Assembly: GCA_029565415.1 (NCBI GenBank)
Contig: JAKQOH010000004.1
Span: forward strand, 1-42,768
Origin: Candidatus Rifleibacteriota bacterium
GTDB lineage: Bacteria > Riflebacteria > Ozemobacteria > Ozemobacterales > Ozemobacteraceae
Direction: 5' to 3'
Length of the DNA stretch: 42,768 nt
A program made the translations under genes and the position numbers. Shown here piece after piece: positions 7,190 through 16,515 of the stretch. The notes under the pieces were generated by a model. That model had not been told where the DNA came from, made no database searches, and was given only the letters and a program-made list of their open reading frames with translations. The first letter of the stretch is position 1. Each line of letters begins with the position of its first letter.

Positions 7190-8431
7190 TTATTTTTCCA
7201 TCTCGAGCATGGTGAGGGCGAACACTTTGGCGTCGCCGATCAGGTTGTCGAGAATGCAGTATTCGTTCGGCATGTGAGCCGTCTCGTCCTGCTTCGAGTA
7301 GACGACGGCGGGCAGGTTCATCTTGCGGAACACGGCCGCGACCGTGCCGCCGCCGATGCCCTTGGCTTTCGGTTTGGCGCCCTTGTAGATGCGCTTCACC
7401 GACTTGACCGTGGCACCGACGATCGGGGCGTCGGCCGGGGTCGGCGGGGCCGCCTCGCTGCGCTGCAGGTCCTCGTAGGTGATCTTCACGTCGTATTTCT
7501 TCTCGATCTCGGAGGCGAGCCGATGGATCTCGGCCTCGACCTCGGTGAGCGGATACTGCGGCAGAACGCGGGAGTCGAGGTAGAACACGTCGTCCCCGGG
7601 AAGGGTGTTGACGTTGGGCACGTTGGCTTCCTTCTTGGTGGGCTCGAAGGTGCTCATCGGCGGATCGAACAGCTTGTCCTTGGCCTTGAAGGTCTTGTAC
7701 AGGCTGTTCAGCTTCACGACCAGCTCACTGGCCGCGCGGAAGGCGTTTTTGCCGAGGTGCGGCATCGAGGCGTGACACTGTTTGCCCTGGGTGCGGATCT
7801 TGAGCCACCAGATCGATTTTTCGGCGATCTCGACCAGCGAGGCATCCTCGGCGCCGCCGTCGGGAACGATGAACATGTCGTTCTTCCCGAAGACTTCGGG
7901 GTGCTTTTCCGCCATGTAATGGGCACCGTACACGCTCCCGGTTTCCTCGTCGGCGTTGAACAGCAGGGCAACATCGAACGGCATGCGCACGCCGCACTCC
8001 ATCAGGGCGCGGACGCACAGGAGGCTGGCGACGAGCCCCTGGTGGTTGTCCTCGGTGCCGCGGCCGTACAGCTTGTTGCCGTCGACATGCAGCTTGTAGG
8101 GATCGGTGTTCCAGAGCGACCGTTCGCCGGGGGGAACGACGTCGAGGTGGGTCATGATCCAGAAGGTGCGGTCGGACTTCGTGCCCTTGTAGCGGGCGAC
8201 GATATTGGGCCGCACGCCGCCCTTGGCTTTCGCGTGGGGGGCGTCGTACCGCTTGATCTCGTCGAATTTCAGCTTCTTGAGTTCGCCCTGGAGCCATTCG
8301 GCCTTGGCCAGCTCACCTTCGCCACCGTTCTCGGGGCACACGGCCGGATGCTCGACCAGACCGCGCTGCAGGTGGATCGCATAATCGGAATACGTGGAGA
8401 TCTTCTCGAGGATCTGCTTGTCAACGGACAT
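7190..8431 (-). CDS. M20-family metallopeptidase/deacylase (ArgE/DapE/CPG2-like)
   Basis: The protein has 413 residues from the ATG at 8431, which has AAGGAG 6 nt upstream; an upstream in-frame extension lacks an SD. Metal-site motifs of the M20/M28 fold are present: THLDVVPPG (His95, Asp97), GRGTEDNHQG (Asp128 bridging both zincs), NADEETGS (Glu162 and Glu163) and VPDGG (Asp191). A KQCHASMPH segment belongs to the lid or dimerisation domain. It removes an acyl group or C-terminal amino acid from a small peptide or N-acyl amino acid in the cytoplasm; no signal peptide is visible. The exact substrate is open. It may follow the YfhO-like gene on the same strand with a 66-bp gap. Confidence 0.85.
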   Translation of the reverse strand: MSVDKQILEKISTYSDYAIHLQRGLVEHPAVCPENGGEGELAKAEWLQGELKKLKFDEIKRYDAPHAKAKGGVRPNIVARYKGTKSDRTFWIMTHLDVVPPGERSLWNTDPYKLHVDGNKLYGRGTEDNHQGLVASLLCVRALMECGVRMPFDVALLFNADEETGSVYGAHYMAEKHPEVFGKNDMFIVPDGGAEDASLVEIAEKSIWWLKIRTQGKQCHASMPHLGKNAFRAASELVVKLNSLYKTFKAKDKLFDPPMSTFEPTKKEANVPNVNTLPGDDVFYLDSRVLPQYPLTEVEAEIHRLASEIEKKYDVKITYEDLQRSEAAPPTPADAPIVGATVKSVKRIYKGAKPKAKGIGGGTVAAVFRKMNLPAVVYSKQDETAHMPNEYCILDNLIGDAKVFALTMLEMEK

Positions 8432-8497
8432 GCTCTGCTCCTTGGTAAGGATGTTCCCCGGAGTATACACCTTTTTCGCGCGGCCGGCCCGCAATCG

Positions 8498-10705
8498 TCA
8501 AAAACCGCTCCGGCGGCGGCCGGCGAACCAGACGCCGATGATACCGAGGCAGGAAGCGAACAGGGCGTGCCAGGCCCACGGCTGGCGGAACCGGAGTTCG
8601 AAGCGGCGGGCCCCGGCCGGCACGGCAGCGGCCAGACCGAAGCCGGAACGCCGGAGCAGTTCGGCGGGGCGACCGTCGAACGAAAGCTGCCAGCCGATCC
8701 AGGGCGTCATCGGAAGGAACAGGACCTGGCCCGCAGAAGCCGATCCGATGCCGGGAAGCGCCCCCTCAGCCGTCTGGCCGTTCCAATGCATCTTCACCGG
8801 CGTGAGACTCGCCGAGGCCGGCAGGCCGTTCATGTCGAGAGCCATCAATCCCGAGAGAGGCATCAGAACGGCCCCAGACACGGGACCGGCATCGTAAAGC
8901 CGCGCCGTCCACGTTCCCACCGGGGGCTGCCGTTCCCGAACGAGCTTCCAGCCATGTCGGGACTGGTCCTCCCCTGCCAGGACATACCGGATGCCGGAAA
9001 GCCGGCGCAGCGTCTCGACGGACGGGGTGTCCGAGGCGGTGTCGAGACGTTTCATCCACTCCTTCAGACTGCCGTGCTCGAATGGCGGATTGTATTCATC
9101 GAACTGGTACAGCCCGTGGCGCGCATAGCTGTTCGCGAAGCCCACCGTCGGCACCCATTCGAGATAGGCCGCCACCTCGGACCGGTGACGGTATTTCGTC
9201 CCGAGGAACCGGTCGACGTAGTCTCCGCCCATCCTGATGCGGCCGCTCTCCGTATCGAGCCCCTCGGTGATCATTGCGGGAACGGGCTTTTCGTCGGTGA
9301 CCGGAAGCACCATGGCCGCAGAGGCATAGATGTCCAGGATCGCGACGAGCAGCAGTCCCGCTGCCGCAAGCCGCATCCGGAGCGCTTCGATGGCGAGGAT
9401 GACGACGACACCGGCGGTCAGCCAGACGGCCCAGCCGATGCCGAACGAATAATTCCAGAACGTCGAGGCCGCATCACGCAACGCAAGCTCGGACATCCAA
9501 TGATGTATACCGAATGCTATTGTCATTCCGAGAAGCAGCAGGAGCCAGCCCCGCGATGTCCCCCGCGGCACCCGGATGCGGCCGGGATCGTCGAGAGCCT
9601 GCCAGCCGGCCGGCCAGGCGAACAGCAGCCCCCAGACGGTCAACTGGATGAACGTGGCGGGATGGTGGATCGCATGGTTCACCGCGATCACCGTTTTCGA
9701 GAGGTAGCCGATACCGAAGCCCATCACCAGGCCGCCCACCGTGAGAAACCGGGCGGCGCGACGTTCGGGGACCGGCAGCAGCAGGCCATACAGGCCCAGG
9801 ATCAACGGCACGATGCCGATGTAGCACACCACGGCCCAGACCGCCGGCGGCTCGACCGGAATCCAGCTGATGCGGCCGTCCGCGTGGGCAAACCCGTAGG
9901 GGCTGATGCCGGCGGGAAACAGGAACAGGGACAGGTGCCACAGCTTCGAGTTGGTGACGGGAAGCATCGTGTCATCGGCAAGCCCGTGCGGATGCGCATC
10001 CCCGGTCAGGGCGAAGTAGCCGATCCAGCAGGGCGCCGTGATGGCCGGCAGGAGCAGCATGCACAGGAGAAATCTGCGGCGGAGGCGTTCCGGGGCCAGC
10101 AGCAGACCGGCACCGGCAAGCACGGGGGCCATGACCCAGATGTAGGCATGGCCCGAAGCGATCATCATCGCGAGACACGCCGTCCACCAGCCCGGAGCGC
10201 CCCCCATCGCCGCGAGGAGGCTCCAGGGGACCCAGGCCGTTCCGGCCATCGTCGGCAGCCATTCGAGCTGCGCGAGGTGCGTCTGGGCGGCCACGGCCAC
10301 GCAGCCGGCCACCAGCGAACCCGCCATGCCGACGCCACGGAACCGTGCCAGGAAGGCAAATCCCGCTCCGAGCAGAAGCAGATGCGCGAACTGATGCAGC
10401 CGGAACGCCGTGACCGGCGGGAAGAGGGCAACCAGCCAGGCAGGCGGATACAGCGCCTGGGTCTGGGGATCGGCAAGAAACGGCGTGCCGCAGCCGCGCC
10501 GGGGGTGCAGCCAGGGGAGGAACCCGCCCCGGATCGCCTCGCCGAGATACTGGAGGCTGGGCACCCCCATCAGGTTCGAATCCCGATAGATGATGCGATG
10601 ATCCGGATGCCACTGGCGCCAGCCGATGATCCCGACCCAGAGCGCCAGCAGGAGCAGGATGCCGGCAGCGCGGAGTGCCGCCGTCCACCGCTGAGACGAC
10701 ATCAT
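8498..10705 (-). CDS. YfhO-like polytopic membrane protein
   Basis: The protein has about 735 residues. Many hydrophobic helices fill the first 470 residues. An Arg-Asp pair in the first periplasmic loop (IIYRDSNL) resembles the acidic loop of GT-C glycosyltransferases. A soluble region of about 220 residues follows, and the C-terminus has the pattern TPWIGWQLSFDGRPAELL, typical of YfhO-family proteins, then a final helix. Bacillus YfhO is linked to lipoteichoic acid glycosylation; the substrate here is unknown. The start is uncertain: tandem ATGs at 10705/10702 or a TTG at 10741, with no strong SD at any. A TATAAT (10752-10747, minus strand) lies just upstream, between this gene and the HTH regulator. 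Confidence 0.7.
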   Translation of the reverse strand: MMSSQRWTAALRAAGILLLLALWVGIIGWRQWHPDHRIIYRDSNLMGVPSLQYLGEAIRGGFLPWLHPRRGCGTPFLADPQTQALYPPAWLVALFPPVTAFRLHQFAHLLLLGAGFAFLARFRGVGMAGSLVAGCVAVAAQTHLAQLEWLPTMAGTAWVPWSLLAAMGGAPGWWTACLAMMIASGHAYIWVMAPVLAGAGLLLAPERLRRRFLLCMLLLPAITAPCWIGYFALTGDAHPHGLADDTMLPVTNSKLWHLSLFLFPAGISPYGFAHADGRISWIPVEPPAVWAVVCYIGIVPLILGLYGLLLPVPERRAARFLTVGGLVMGFGIGYLSKTVIAVNHAIHHPATFIQLTVWGLLFAWPAGWQALDDPGRIRVPRGTSRGWLLLLLGMTIAFGIHHWMSELALRDAASTFWNYSFGIGWAVWLTAGVVVILAIEALRMRLAAAGLLLVAILDIYASAAMVLPVTDEKPVPAMITEGLDTESGRIRMGGDYVDRFLGTKYRHRSEVAAYLEWVPTVGFANSYARHGLYQFDEYNPPFEHGSLKEWMKRLDTASDTPSVETLRRLSGIRYVLAGEDQSRHGWKLVRERQPPVGTWTARLYDAGPVSGAVLMPLSGLMALDMNGLPASASLTPVKMHWNGQTAEGALPGIGSASAGQVLFLPMTPWIGWQLSFDGRPAELLRRSGFGLAAAVPAGARRFELRFRQPWAWHALFASCLGIIGVWFAGRRRSGF

Positions 10706-10768
10706 GGGAAGACGAGGCGAAGACGACAACGAGAACACCAAGTCATATTATATTATTTACAATACATC

Positions 10769-11395
10769 TCAACGGGCAACGCCCGGGGATTCGAGATACC
10801 GGCGCATGCACCGGTTCTTCAGGGCGTTGGAAGGAGCGTCCTGCACCCCGCCCTTCCGGAACGGGATGTCGAGGATCATCCGGGGCGTCCGGAGCGGCGT
10901 CAGGATCTCGAGCCAGGCCCCGCCACGACGCGGCTTTTCGATCCGGAGGAGATGCCGCTCGACCAGCCCGGTCAGCGTCTCTTCGATCAGGGCCACCGGG
11001 TAGCCGGTCCGCTCCGCGAGATCGCCCGTATCGAGGGGGATGCGCCGGTCCTCCTCGTCGGCTTTCTCGAAATCGATTTCGACCAGTTTTTTCAGGACCG
11101 GCCAGGCCTGAGGCCCGATTTCGTCGTAGAGCAGCTTCGGCAGCCCCGAGTATTCGAGCCATTTCGGGGATTTGATGCACATCTTCGGCCCATCGGCAAC
11201 GGCGGCGGAGGCTGCAGCCGGAGCCTGGGAAGGCTTGAGCAGATTGGCGAGGTCGGACTGCCGGATGCGCCAGTCGCTTCCCACCTTCACGCCGGTCAGG
11301 CGGCCGCCCCGCAACCAGCGGCGAAGCACTTCGGGATTCACGTTGAGAATCTCGGAAGCCTCTTTGAGCGTCAGGAGTTTCAGGGGGTCACACAT
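10769..11395 (-). CDS. Excisionase/MerR-type HTH DNA-binding protein
   Basis: The protein has 208 residues. The N-terminal 50 residues form an excisionase-family helix-turn-helix with wing: LTLKEASEILNVNPEVLRRW, then GGRLTGVKVGSDWRIRQSDL. After an Ala/Pro-rich linker (about 53-68), residues 75-190 look like a second winged-helix module (DLAERTGYPVALIEETLTGL). The start has an excellent AGGAGG, 5 nt from the ATG. It is divergent from the SpoIIE-type phosphatase and upstream of the YfhO-like gene, so it may control either (inference). No integrase or phage gene is nearby, so a role as a true excisionase is unlikely. Confidence 0.75.
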   Translation of the reverse strand: MCDPLKLLTLKEASEILNVNPEVLRRWLRGGRLTGVKVGSDWRIRQSDLANLLKPSQAPAAASAAVADGPKMCIKSPKWLEYSGLPKLLYDEIGPQAWPVLKKLVEIDFEKADEEDRRIPLDTGDLAERTGYPVALIEETLTGLVERHLLRIEKPRRGGAWLEILTPLRTPRMILDIPFRKGGVQDAPSNALKNRCMRRYLESPGVAR

Positions 11396-11473
11396 GGCTT
11401 CCTCCTAGTCTTGGTTCTTGCCCGGGCATTCTACCACAACCCCCATGCCACGCCTGAACCACCAGCGAGATTC

Positions 11474-11482
11474 TGGTATCAT
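11474..11482 (+). promoter_or_regulatory. Extended -10 element immediately before the phosphatase ATG
   Basis: TGG-TATCAT at 11474-11482 matches a TGn extended -10. The expected +1 falls at about 11489, which is the A of the ATG, and there is no SD before that ATG. This suggests a leaderless mRNA. Confidence 0.5.
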
Positions 11483-11488
11483 GCAGAC

Positions 11489-14398
11489 ATGACGGGGCAT
11501 GCAGACAAGGAAATCCGCAACGTGACGCGGAATCCGCACGGCAGGCTCGCGATCGGCGCACAATGGATCGCCTCCTCCCTGATTTTTTTCGCCCTCCCCC
11601 TCCTCCTGATCGCCTACGGCGCGGGGGCAACCTGGCAGACCGAGGAAGAGAGCCTCCGCCGCACGGTTTTCGAGCGTCTCGACGCGGTCCTGCTGCATCT
11701 TCGCGCCCGGGAAAACACGAACCGGCATCTCGCGACCCTTTTCAACCAGCTGTATGATCGCGCCCTCGCCTCCCCCGACCGGGCTGCCACCCTCCGACGA
11801 GGATTTGCCAGGCTCGGGAAGCGGTTCCCCGGAATGTTCCGCGTTGCCGCGGTGGATGCCCGCGGTGAGCTGATATCCTCCGTCAGCGCGCCAGACCTTC
11901 CCCGGTCGGTGGTTCGCATGCTGTTTCAGGCCCTGCACGAGTATCACATCGACCCGGGTGGCCTGTCGGTGGATGCGCGCGACGATCGGCTCCGACAGCG
12001 GTGGCCGGTGCTCCAGAGCTATGTCGGGGATTCGTCGAACTGGACCCTGTTCCGATCGAACGTTCCCGACCTCGAGGAAGTTTCGATCAGAAACAGGCGG
12101 AGATGGTTTTTCCACCGCGTCGAGGCGTCGGGCGGCCTGTTCATCCATGTCGACCACTCGGAAAACTGGGTGTCGCTGGCAATGCTCGACATCGTTTCCG
12201 AAGCCCGCCGGCGACGACCGGACTCCCCTCTCCAGATCGGCGTTTCATGGGATTACGGCATCCGGAATCCGACCACCCCCGAGCAACAGGTGCTGGCGGC
12301 GTTCCAGAACCATTCCCGCTCCCACCAGGCCGCGCATGGCCGGTTTTTCAGCGTCATGCCCCTTTCCACGAGCGGGTTCGTCCTCGCCTCGCTCCCGGAT
12401 ACCCTGACCGGGGCATTCTTCCGGAAACGGCTGCTGCTGGCAGCTTCACTCGCCCTCCTGTTCGGCATCCTGGCCCTGTGGTCGCGCAGATTCTTCTACG
12501 GGGAAGGCGCCGAATCGACGCTTCCCATCCGTGCCCGTCTTGTGCTCCTGTTCGGCTTCACCGCAGGAATTCCGCTGCTGGTGGTCCTCTTCGCCGGCTG
12601 GGACTACGTGAACCAGATGCATGCGCGCCGGATCCGCGAAACCCATGAGGGGCTGGAACGAACGCTATTCACGATCGACGCGAACTTCCTGACCCTGAAG
12701 GGCCGGTGGCAGGAGCGGCTCGTACGGGCTCTTTCGGGCGTGCGATGCCGGACGCCGCAGGAGGTCGAGGCGGTAAAACGCCTTCTGACCAGGGCCGCCC
12801 GGGTCTTCTCCTGCGTCGATGTCGTCCTGTTCGATGCCAGAGGCAATGTCACCTGGTCGACCTACGACGAGAACCGCGGTCTGTTCGCCCGCTCGGCGCG
12901 CGAAAGCAACCGGAAATTCCTCGGAAGCCTGGTCCGCCGCTGCATGGCCGGCATCAACGACGTCGAGCTCGACACCACGCTCGATCCCGCCTCGATCGTC
13001 ATCGAGTCCCTAGCCGGTCTCGAGGCGCTCAACGCGATGCTGAACCGGGGATTGCGGCTGATCCATAATTATTCGCTCGGAAATAATAATTACTGGTGTT
13101 TTCTGATGCCCCTCATCCAGCCCGATGGAACGGCTGATTACATGGCGACGTGCTACTGGGGGGCGGGCAGCATCGAACGCGGGTATCTCCGACGGGAAAC
13201 GCTTGCGGCCCCCAAGAAATGGCCCGGTACCGTTCTCTGCAGTTTCGGCGTGGACGGCAGCGACGCGCAGCCTTCGAAATCGCCGTTTCACCGGCCGCTG
13301 GAGCCGTTCCTCGAAAAGATGAAGCAGAGGCAGGGAACGACGTTCCAGACGCTCCGGTTCCGCGGGGAAACCTGGCTTGTGACGGGCATCAAGGGGCGCG
13401 AACTGGGCAGGTTTTTCCTCGTCGCCCTGACCCCCGACACCCCGATCCGGGCGGAAGCGGCCGCCCAGCACCGGATCGTCCGGCAGTTCGCCGGGCTCTG
13501 CGCCCTCATCAGCCTGTTTCTCGGCCTGGTGCTGTCGCGCAGCTTTCTGCTCCCGATCCGTGAACTGCTCGGCGGCGTCGAGGCGATCCGCCGGCGGGAG
13601 TTCGGCCACCGCGTGGGCGTGTTCGGCCGCGACGAGTTCGGCGATCTTGCGCTCACCTTCAACGAGGTGATGGAGGGCCTCAAGGATCTCGAGATCGGCC
13701 GGATCGTCCAGACAAGCCTGCTGCCCCAGAACGAAGCGGCGATCGGGGAATACCGCGTATTCGGCAGATGCCGGACGGCGTTCTCGGTCGGAGGGGATTA
13801 TTTCGAGATTCAGGTGATGGCCGATGGCCGCCTTCTGGTCCTGATCGGCGACGTCTCGGGACACGGCGTTCCGGCGGCGCTGGTGATGGCCATGGCCAAG
13901 GCTCTCGTGGACCGGGAGATCGCGCGGGGACGGATCGAGCCCGAGAACCTGCTTCTGGCCATGCACCAGGTGTTCCACCGGACGCTCCAGAAGCAGAAGA
14001 TGATGACCTGTTTCGCCGCCGTCGTCGACCCGTCGGAGCACCTGCTCTCCTACGCAAACGCCGGTCACAACTACCCCGTCCTGTTCCGGAACGGCACCGG
14101 CACCCTGCTGGATCTGCCGGCCGTCCCCCTCGGCACCCGCGCCAAGGCGACGTTTCCCCGTCGCGATCTGCGCATGGAGCCGGGCGACATCCTTCTTCTC
14201 TACACGGATGGTCTCGTCGAGGCCCGGAGCCGGGGCGAGCAGATCGGCTACGACCGCCTGCTCGAACGCGGCGCGGCACTGAGAGGCACCGATCCCCGTG
14301 CCCTGTGCGACGCCCTGTTCGCCTGGCACGAATCGCTCGCCGATCCCGGCCCCGCCGACGATGACGTCACGGTGCTGGTCCTGACCCGACAGAGCTGA
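11489..14398 (+). CDS. Membrane-bound SpoIIE/RsbU-type serine phosphatase with HAMP domain
   Basis: The protein has 969 residues. Order of parts: TM1 (about 27-47), a first extracytoplasmic sensor region (48-310), TM2 (313-330), TM3 (348-371), a second sensor region (about 372-665), TM4 (669-690), a HAMP domain (REFGHRVGVFGRDEFGDLAL, then a coiled linker) and a C-terminal PP2C-like SpoIIE domain. The catalytic domain has the metal ligands in VGGDYFE and IGDVSGHG, with NAGHN, YTDGLVEAR and PADDDVTVLVL at the end. Such proteins dephosphorylate anti-sigma-factor antagonists in partner-switching pathways; no RsbV or RsbW gene is in view. An alternative start is the GTG at 11522 with AAGGA upstream. 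It is divergent from the HTH regulator. Confidence 0.88.
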   Translation: MTGHADKEIRNVTRNPHGRLAIGAQWIASSLIFFALPLLLIAYGAGATWQTEEESLRRTVFERLDAVLLHLRARENTNRHLATLFNQLYDRALASPDRAATLRRGFARLGKRFPGMFRVAAVDARGELISSVSAPDLPRSVVRMLFQALHEYHIDPGGLSVDARDDRLRQRWPVLQSYVGDSSNWTLFRSNVPDLEEVSIRNRRRWFFHRVEASGGLFIHVDHSENWVSLAMLDIVSEARRRRPDSPLQIGVSWDYGIRNPTTPEQQVLAAFQNHSRSHQAAHGRFFSVMPLSTSGFVLASLPDTLTGAFFRKRLLLAASLALLFGILALWSRRFFYGEGAESTLPIRARLVLLFGFTAGIPLLVVLFAGWDYVNQMHARRIRETHEGLERTLFTIDANFLTLKGRWQERLVRALSGVRCRTPQEVEAVKRLLTRAARVFSCVDVVLFDARGNVTWSTYDENRGLFARSARESNRKFLGSLVRRCMAGINDVELDTTLDPASIVIESLAGLEALNAMLNRGLRLIHNYSLGNNNYWCFLMPLIQPDGTADYMATCYWGAGSIERGYLRRETLAAPKKWPGTVLCSFGVDGSDAQPSKSPFHRPLEPFLEKMKQRQGTTFQTLRFRGETWLVTGIKGRELGRFFLVALTPDTPIRAEAAAQHRIVRQFAGLCALISLFLGLVLSRSFLLPIRELLGGVEAIRRREFGHRVGVFGRDEFGDLALTFNEVMEGLKDLEIGRIVQTSLLPQNEAAIGEYRVFGRCRTAFSVGGDYFEIQVMADGRLLVLIGDVSGHGVPAALVMAMAKALVDREIARGRIEPENLLLAMHQVFHRTLQKQKMMTCFAAVVDPSEHLLSYANAGHNYPVLFRNGTGTLLDLPAVPLGTRAKATFPRRDLRMEPGDILLLYTDGLVEARSRGEQIGYDRLLERGAALRGTDPRALCDALFAWHESLADPGPADDDVTVLVLTRQS

Positions 14399-14508
14399 AC
14401 CGCTCAACTCCTCGCCGCCCCCCAGCCACGCCACGGGGAATCGGCTCCGAACTCCCAGAGAACGCATGTAAAATAGACACAAGAAATGTTTAGTAGCAGC
14501 ACCAAGGG

Positions 14509-14537
14509 TTGACACCACTACTATACGTTATTTATCC
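14509..14537 (+). promoter_or_regulatory. Putative promoter and operator before the first DUF364 gene
   Basis: TTGACA (14509-14514) is followed after 16 bp by a weak -10 (TTTATC, 14531-14536), only 8 bp before the ATG at 14545, which has no SD. TAGTAG (14491-14496) and its inverse CTACTA (14518-14523) flank the -35 box and could be an operator for a metal-responsive repressor (inference). Confidence 0.45.
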
Positions 14538-14544
14538 TGTCTTC

Positions 14545-15381
14545 ATGAACCACCGTTCCCCCACCCCGTCAAACGTGATCGACGCCGTGAAATCCGCGAT
14601 TCCCGCCGGGCATCTCGCAGCAAGGGTCAGGCGCGTCGCCATCTATGCGTTCATGACGATCGTGCGCACCGATCAGATGGGAATGAGCATGACGCTGCTC
14701 GACGATCGCATCTACACGAGCGGAATCCACGCACCGGTGCGACAGATGGGCCAGGTGGAGCAACTTTGCCTGGCCGAGTTGCTGACCTGGACCGACTCCC
14801 ACGTGCCTCTTGAACGGTCGATCGGCATGGCGGCTCTCAATGCCGCCGTTCTCCCCCCCATACGCCCCTGTGTCGCGGGAAACGCCCTCGAACTCGCGGC
14901 ATCCCGCGCCCGGGGCAAACGCGCCGTCGTCATCGGCCATTTTCCGCATCTCGAAGAGATCCGCAGGGTTGCCTCCGCATTCCATATCCTCGAAAAGCGC
15001 CCCCAGCCCGGGGATCTCCCCGCCGAAGCGGCGCCACAGGTGATTCCCGACGCAGACGTCGTGGCGATGACGGGCGTCACCTGTCTCAATGACACGATCG
15101 ATGATTTGCTCCGGCTCAAAAAGCCCGGATCGACCTGGATCGTCCTCGGGCCGACCGTGCCGCTCAGCCCCGTGCTGTTCGAGTTCGGCGTAGATGTGAT
15201 CGGCGGAGCCTGGGCCGAAGAGCCGGATACCGTCGAAGCGATGATGTCGCAGGGAGGAACCGCGCGGTGCATACCGGGTCTGAGGTCGGTTCTCATGCCG
15301 CGCGACATGAGCCTCGTCGGCAACCGCCCCGTGCTTCCTCCCCCGCCGCCCATCGAGACTCGATCGAACAAGAAAGATTGA
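14545..15381 (+). CDS. DUF4213/DUF364 (putative heavy-metal chelation) protein, copy 1
   Basis: The protein has 278 residues. The C-terminal Rossmann-like half carries the typical blocks KRAVVIGHFPHLEEIR, VIPDADVVAMTGVTCLNDT and TWIVLGPTVPLSPVLFEFGV. The N-terminal half corresponds to the enolase-N-like DUF4213 part. The family is thought to handle a metal or metal complex and is often found near FecCD-type transporters; its reaction is not known. A second member lies on the other strand of this island (19519-20349), supporting a role in the same metal system. It is the first gene of the plus-strand run leading into exbB-exbD-tonB. The start is the ATG at 14545; a further in-frame start at 14509 falls inside the promoter. 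Confidence 0.8.
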   Translation: MNHRSPTPSNVIDAVKSAIPAGHLAARVRRVAIYAFMTIVRTDQMGMSMTLLDDRIYTSGIHAPVRQMGQVEQLCLAELLTWTDSHVPLERSIGMAALNAAVLPPIRPCVAGNALELAASRARGKRAVVIGHFPHLEEIRRVASAFHILEKRPQPGDLPAEAAPQVIPDADVVAMTGVTCLNDTIDDLLRLKKPGSTWIVLGPTVPLSPVLFEFGVDVIGGAWAEEPDTVEAMMSQGGTARCIPGLRSVLMPRDMSLVGNRPVLPPPPPIETRSNKKD

Positions 15382-15386
15382 TATAT

Positions 15387-15497
15387 ATGCATAATTCTAC
15401 AAGCGATCACCAGGCCAGATCGGCGTTCCGCGGCCAGAATCAGGATGTTGCCACGCATCGGGCGCCTGAAGGCCCCGTTGCGGAGAAGACGCGATGA
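15387..15497 (+). CDS. Candidate small protein (36 aa) between DUF364 gene and exbB
   Basis: The reading frame starts 5 bp after the DUF364 stop and ends in an ATGA overlap with the exbB start. The product is polar (opening MHNSTSDHQARS) with three His residues and no membrane segment. The upstream AGAAAG is a weak SD. It may be a real small protein or a coupling frame that delivers ribosomes to exbB. No homologue is recognised. Confidence 0.3.
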   Translation: MHNSTSDHQARSAFRGQNQDVATHRAPEGPVAEKTR

Positions 15498-16087
15498 TGG
15501 TCGCGATCATGCAGTTTTTACGCAACGGCGGCCTCGTCATGATCCCCCTCACCCTGGTCGGGATCGTGATCGGATTCATCGGCATTTCGCGCATCGCCTG
15601 GATTTTCCGCTGGCAATACACGGCGGACCGGTTCGCCTGTACCGGAGCGCCCTACTGGGTCGAGCGGGCGCTTCGGATGGCCAAACAGCGGCAAGGCCTG
15701 CCCGGCATCGGCCTGACCGAGTCGATCGAGCTCGTGCTCGCGCGCCTGGAGGACTGCCTCACCAGGCGCGTGCCCACCCTGCGCTTTCTCGCCCAGATCA
15801 GCACCATGCTCGGGTTTCTCGGCACCGTGACCGGCATGGTCGGAACCCTGCACGTCATCTCCCTGCGGCCGGTTGTGGTTCCGTCGGAACTTGCCTCCGG
15901 CCTGTTCGAAGCCCTGTACACGACGATCTACGGCCTCGTTCTGGGCCTCATGGCAAGCGGATTCGCCCAGACGATCGAAAGCCTGGCCCGAAGCAAGTTG
16001 CGGGAACTCGAACGCCGCCTGTTCGAGACGCTCGACACACCCCATCCCGACGTTCCGGCCGCGACCACCGGCGGGGAAAACCGCTGA
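15494..16087 (+). CDS. exbB: ExbB/TolQ/MotA-type proton channel subunit
   Basis: The protein has 197 residues with three hydrophobic segments: about 12-35, then TM2 beginning at FLAQISTMLGFLGTVTGMVG (about 97-120) and TM3 at LYTTIYGLVLGLMASGFAQ (about 146-165). The GFLGTVTGM block with its pore-lining Thr is the family signature. With ExbD it forms the proton-driven motor that energises TonB. An SD (GGAGAAG) precedes the ATG at 15494, and the stop overlaps the exbD start (TGATG). The operon order exbB-exbD-tonB and the receptor at 25511 point to metal or metallophore uptake. Confidence 0.88.
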   Translation: MMVAIMQFLRNGGLVMIPLTLVGIVIGFIGISRIAWIFRWQYTADRFACTGAPYWVERALRMAKQRQGLPGIGLTESIELVLARLEDCLTRRVPTLRFLAQISTMLGFLGTVTGMVGTLHVISLRPVVVPSELASGLFEALYTTIYGLVLGLMASGFAQTIESLARSKLRELERRLFETLDTPHPDVPAATTGGENR

Positions 16088-16515
16088 TGGCCTTCAAAAG
16101 ATCGCTTTCGAAGGGCGACGTCTCGTTCGACATGACGCCGGCTTCGGATATCATCTTCACGCTCCTGCTGTTTTTCATCCTGACGCAGCAGATACTGCCC
16201 CTGATGAAAGTCGAGCTGCCCGCCGTCGGCACCATACAGACCCCCGACCAGGCCCAACCGGTCTGCGTTGAGCTCACCGCATCCGGCACCATCATCTGGA
16301 GCGGCACCCCGCTGCCGCAGATTGGCTGGGAATCGGCTCTGGCCAGCCACGCCAGGCTGCTTCCGGCCTCATCCGCTCTCGTCATCCAGGTAGACCGAAA
16401 GGCCCCGGCAGGCACGGCAATCGAGCTGATCGACCGGTTCCAGGCCGCAGGCATAAGGCGGGTCGCCTTCGTGGGACGCACTCCCGACGATTCGGACTCC
16501 GATGAACGGCCATGA
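16087..16515 (+). CDS. exbD: ExbD/TolR-family biopolymer transport protein
   Basis: The protein has 142 residues. It has a short cytoplasmic N-terminus and one membrane helix (about 20-38) preceded by FDMTPASD; Asp21 corresponds to the essential proton-carrying Asp of ExbD. A periplasmic TolR-like domain follows (about 45-135), ending with an RFQAAGIRRVAFVG block. It is the partner of the preceding ExbB and is translationally coupled on both sides (1-bp overlap with exbB, ATGA overlap with tonB). Confidence 0.88.
   Translation: MAFKRSLSKGDVSFDMTPASDIIFTLLLFFILTQQILPLMKVELPAVGTIQTPDQAQPVCVELTASGTIIWSGTPLPQIGWESALASHARLLPASSALVIQVDRKAPAGTAIELIDRFQAAGIRRVAFVGRTPDDSDSDERP

Noticed and set aside
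10769..11395. Phage or integrative-element excisionase
   Set aside because: The HTH type matches, but no integrase, attachment repeat or phage gene is nearby; a transcription regulator is simpler.
7274..11488. Very long plus-strand open frame (over 1,300 codons before the phosphatase start)
   Set aside because: It is antisense to the M20, YfhO-like and HTH genes, all of which have clear motifs; its product is low-complexity Arg/Gly/Pro-rich, a GC-composition shadow that happens to be in frame with the phosphatase.
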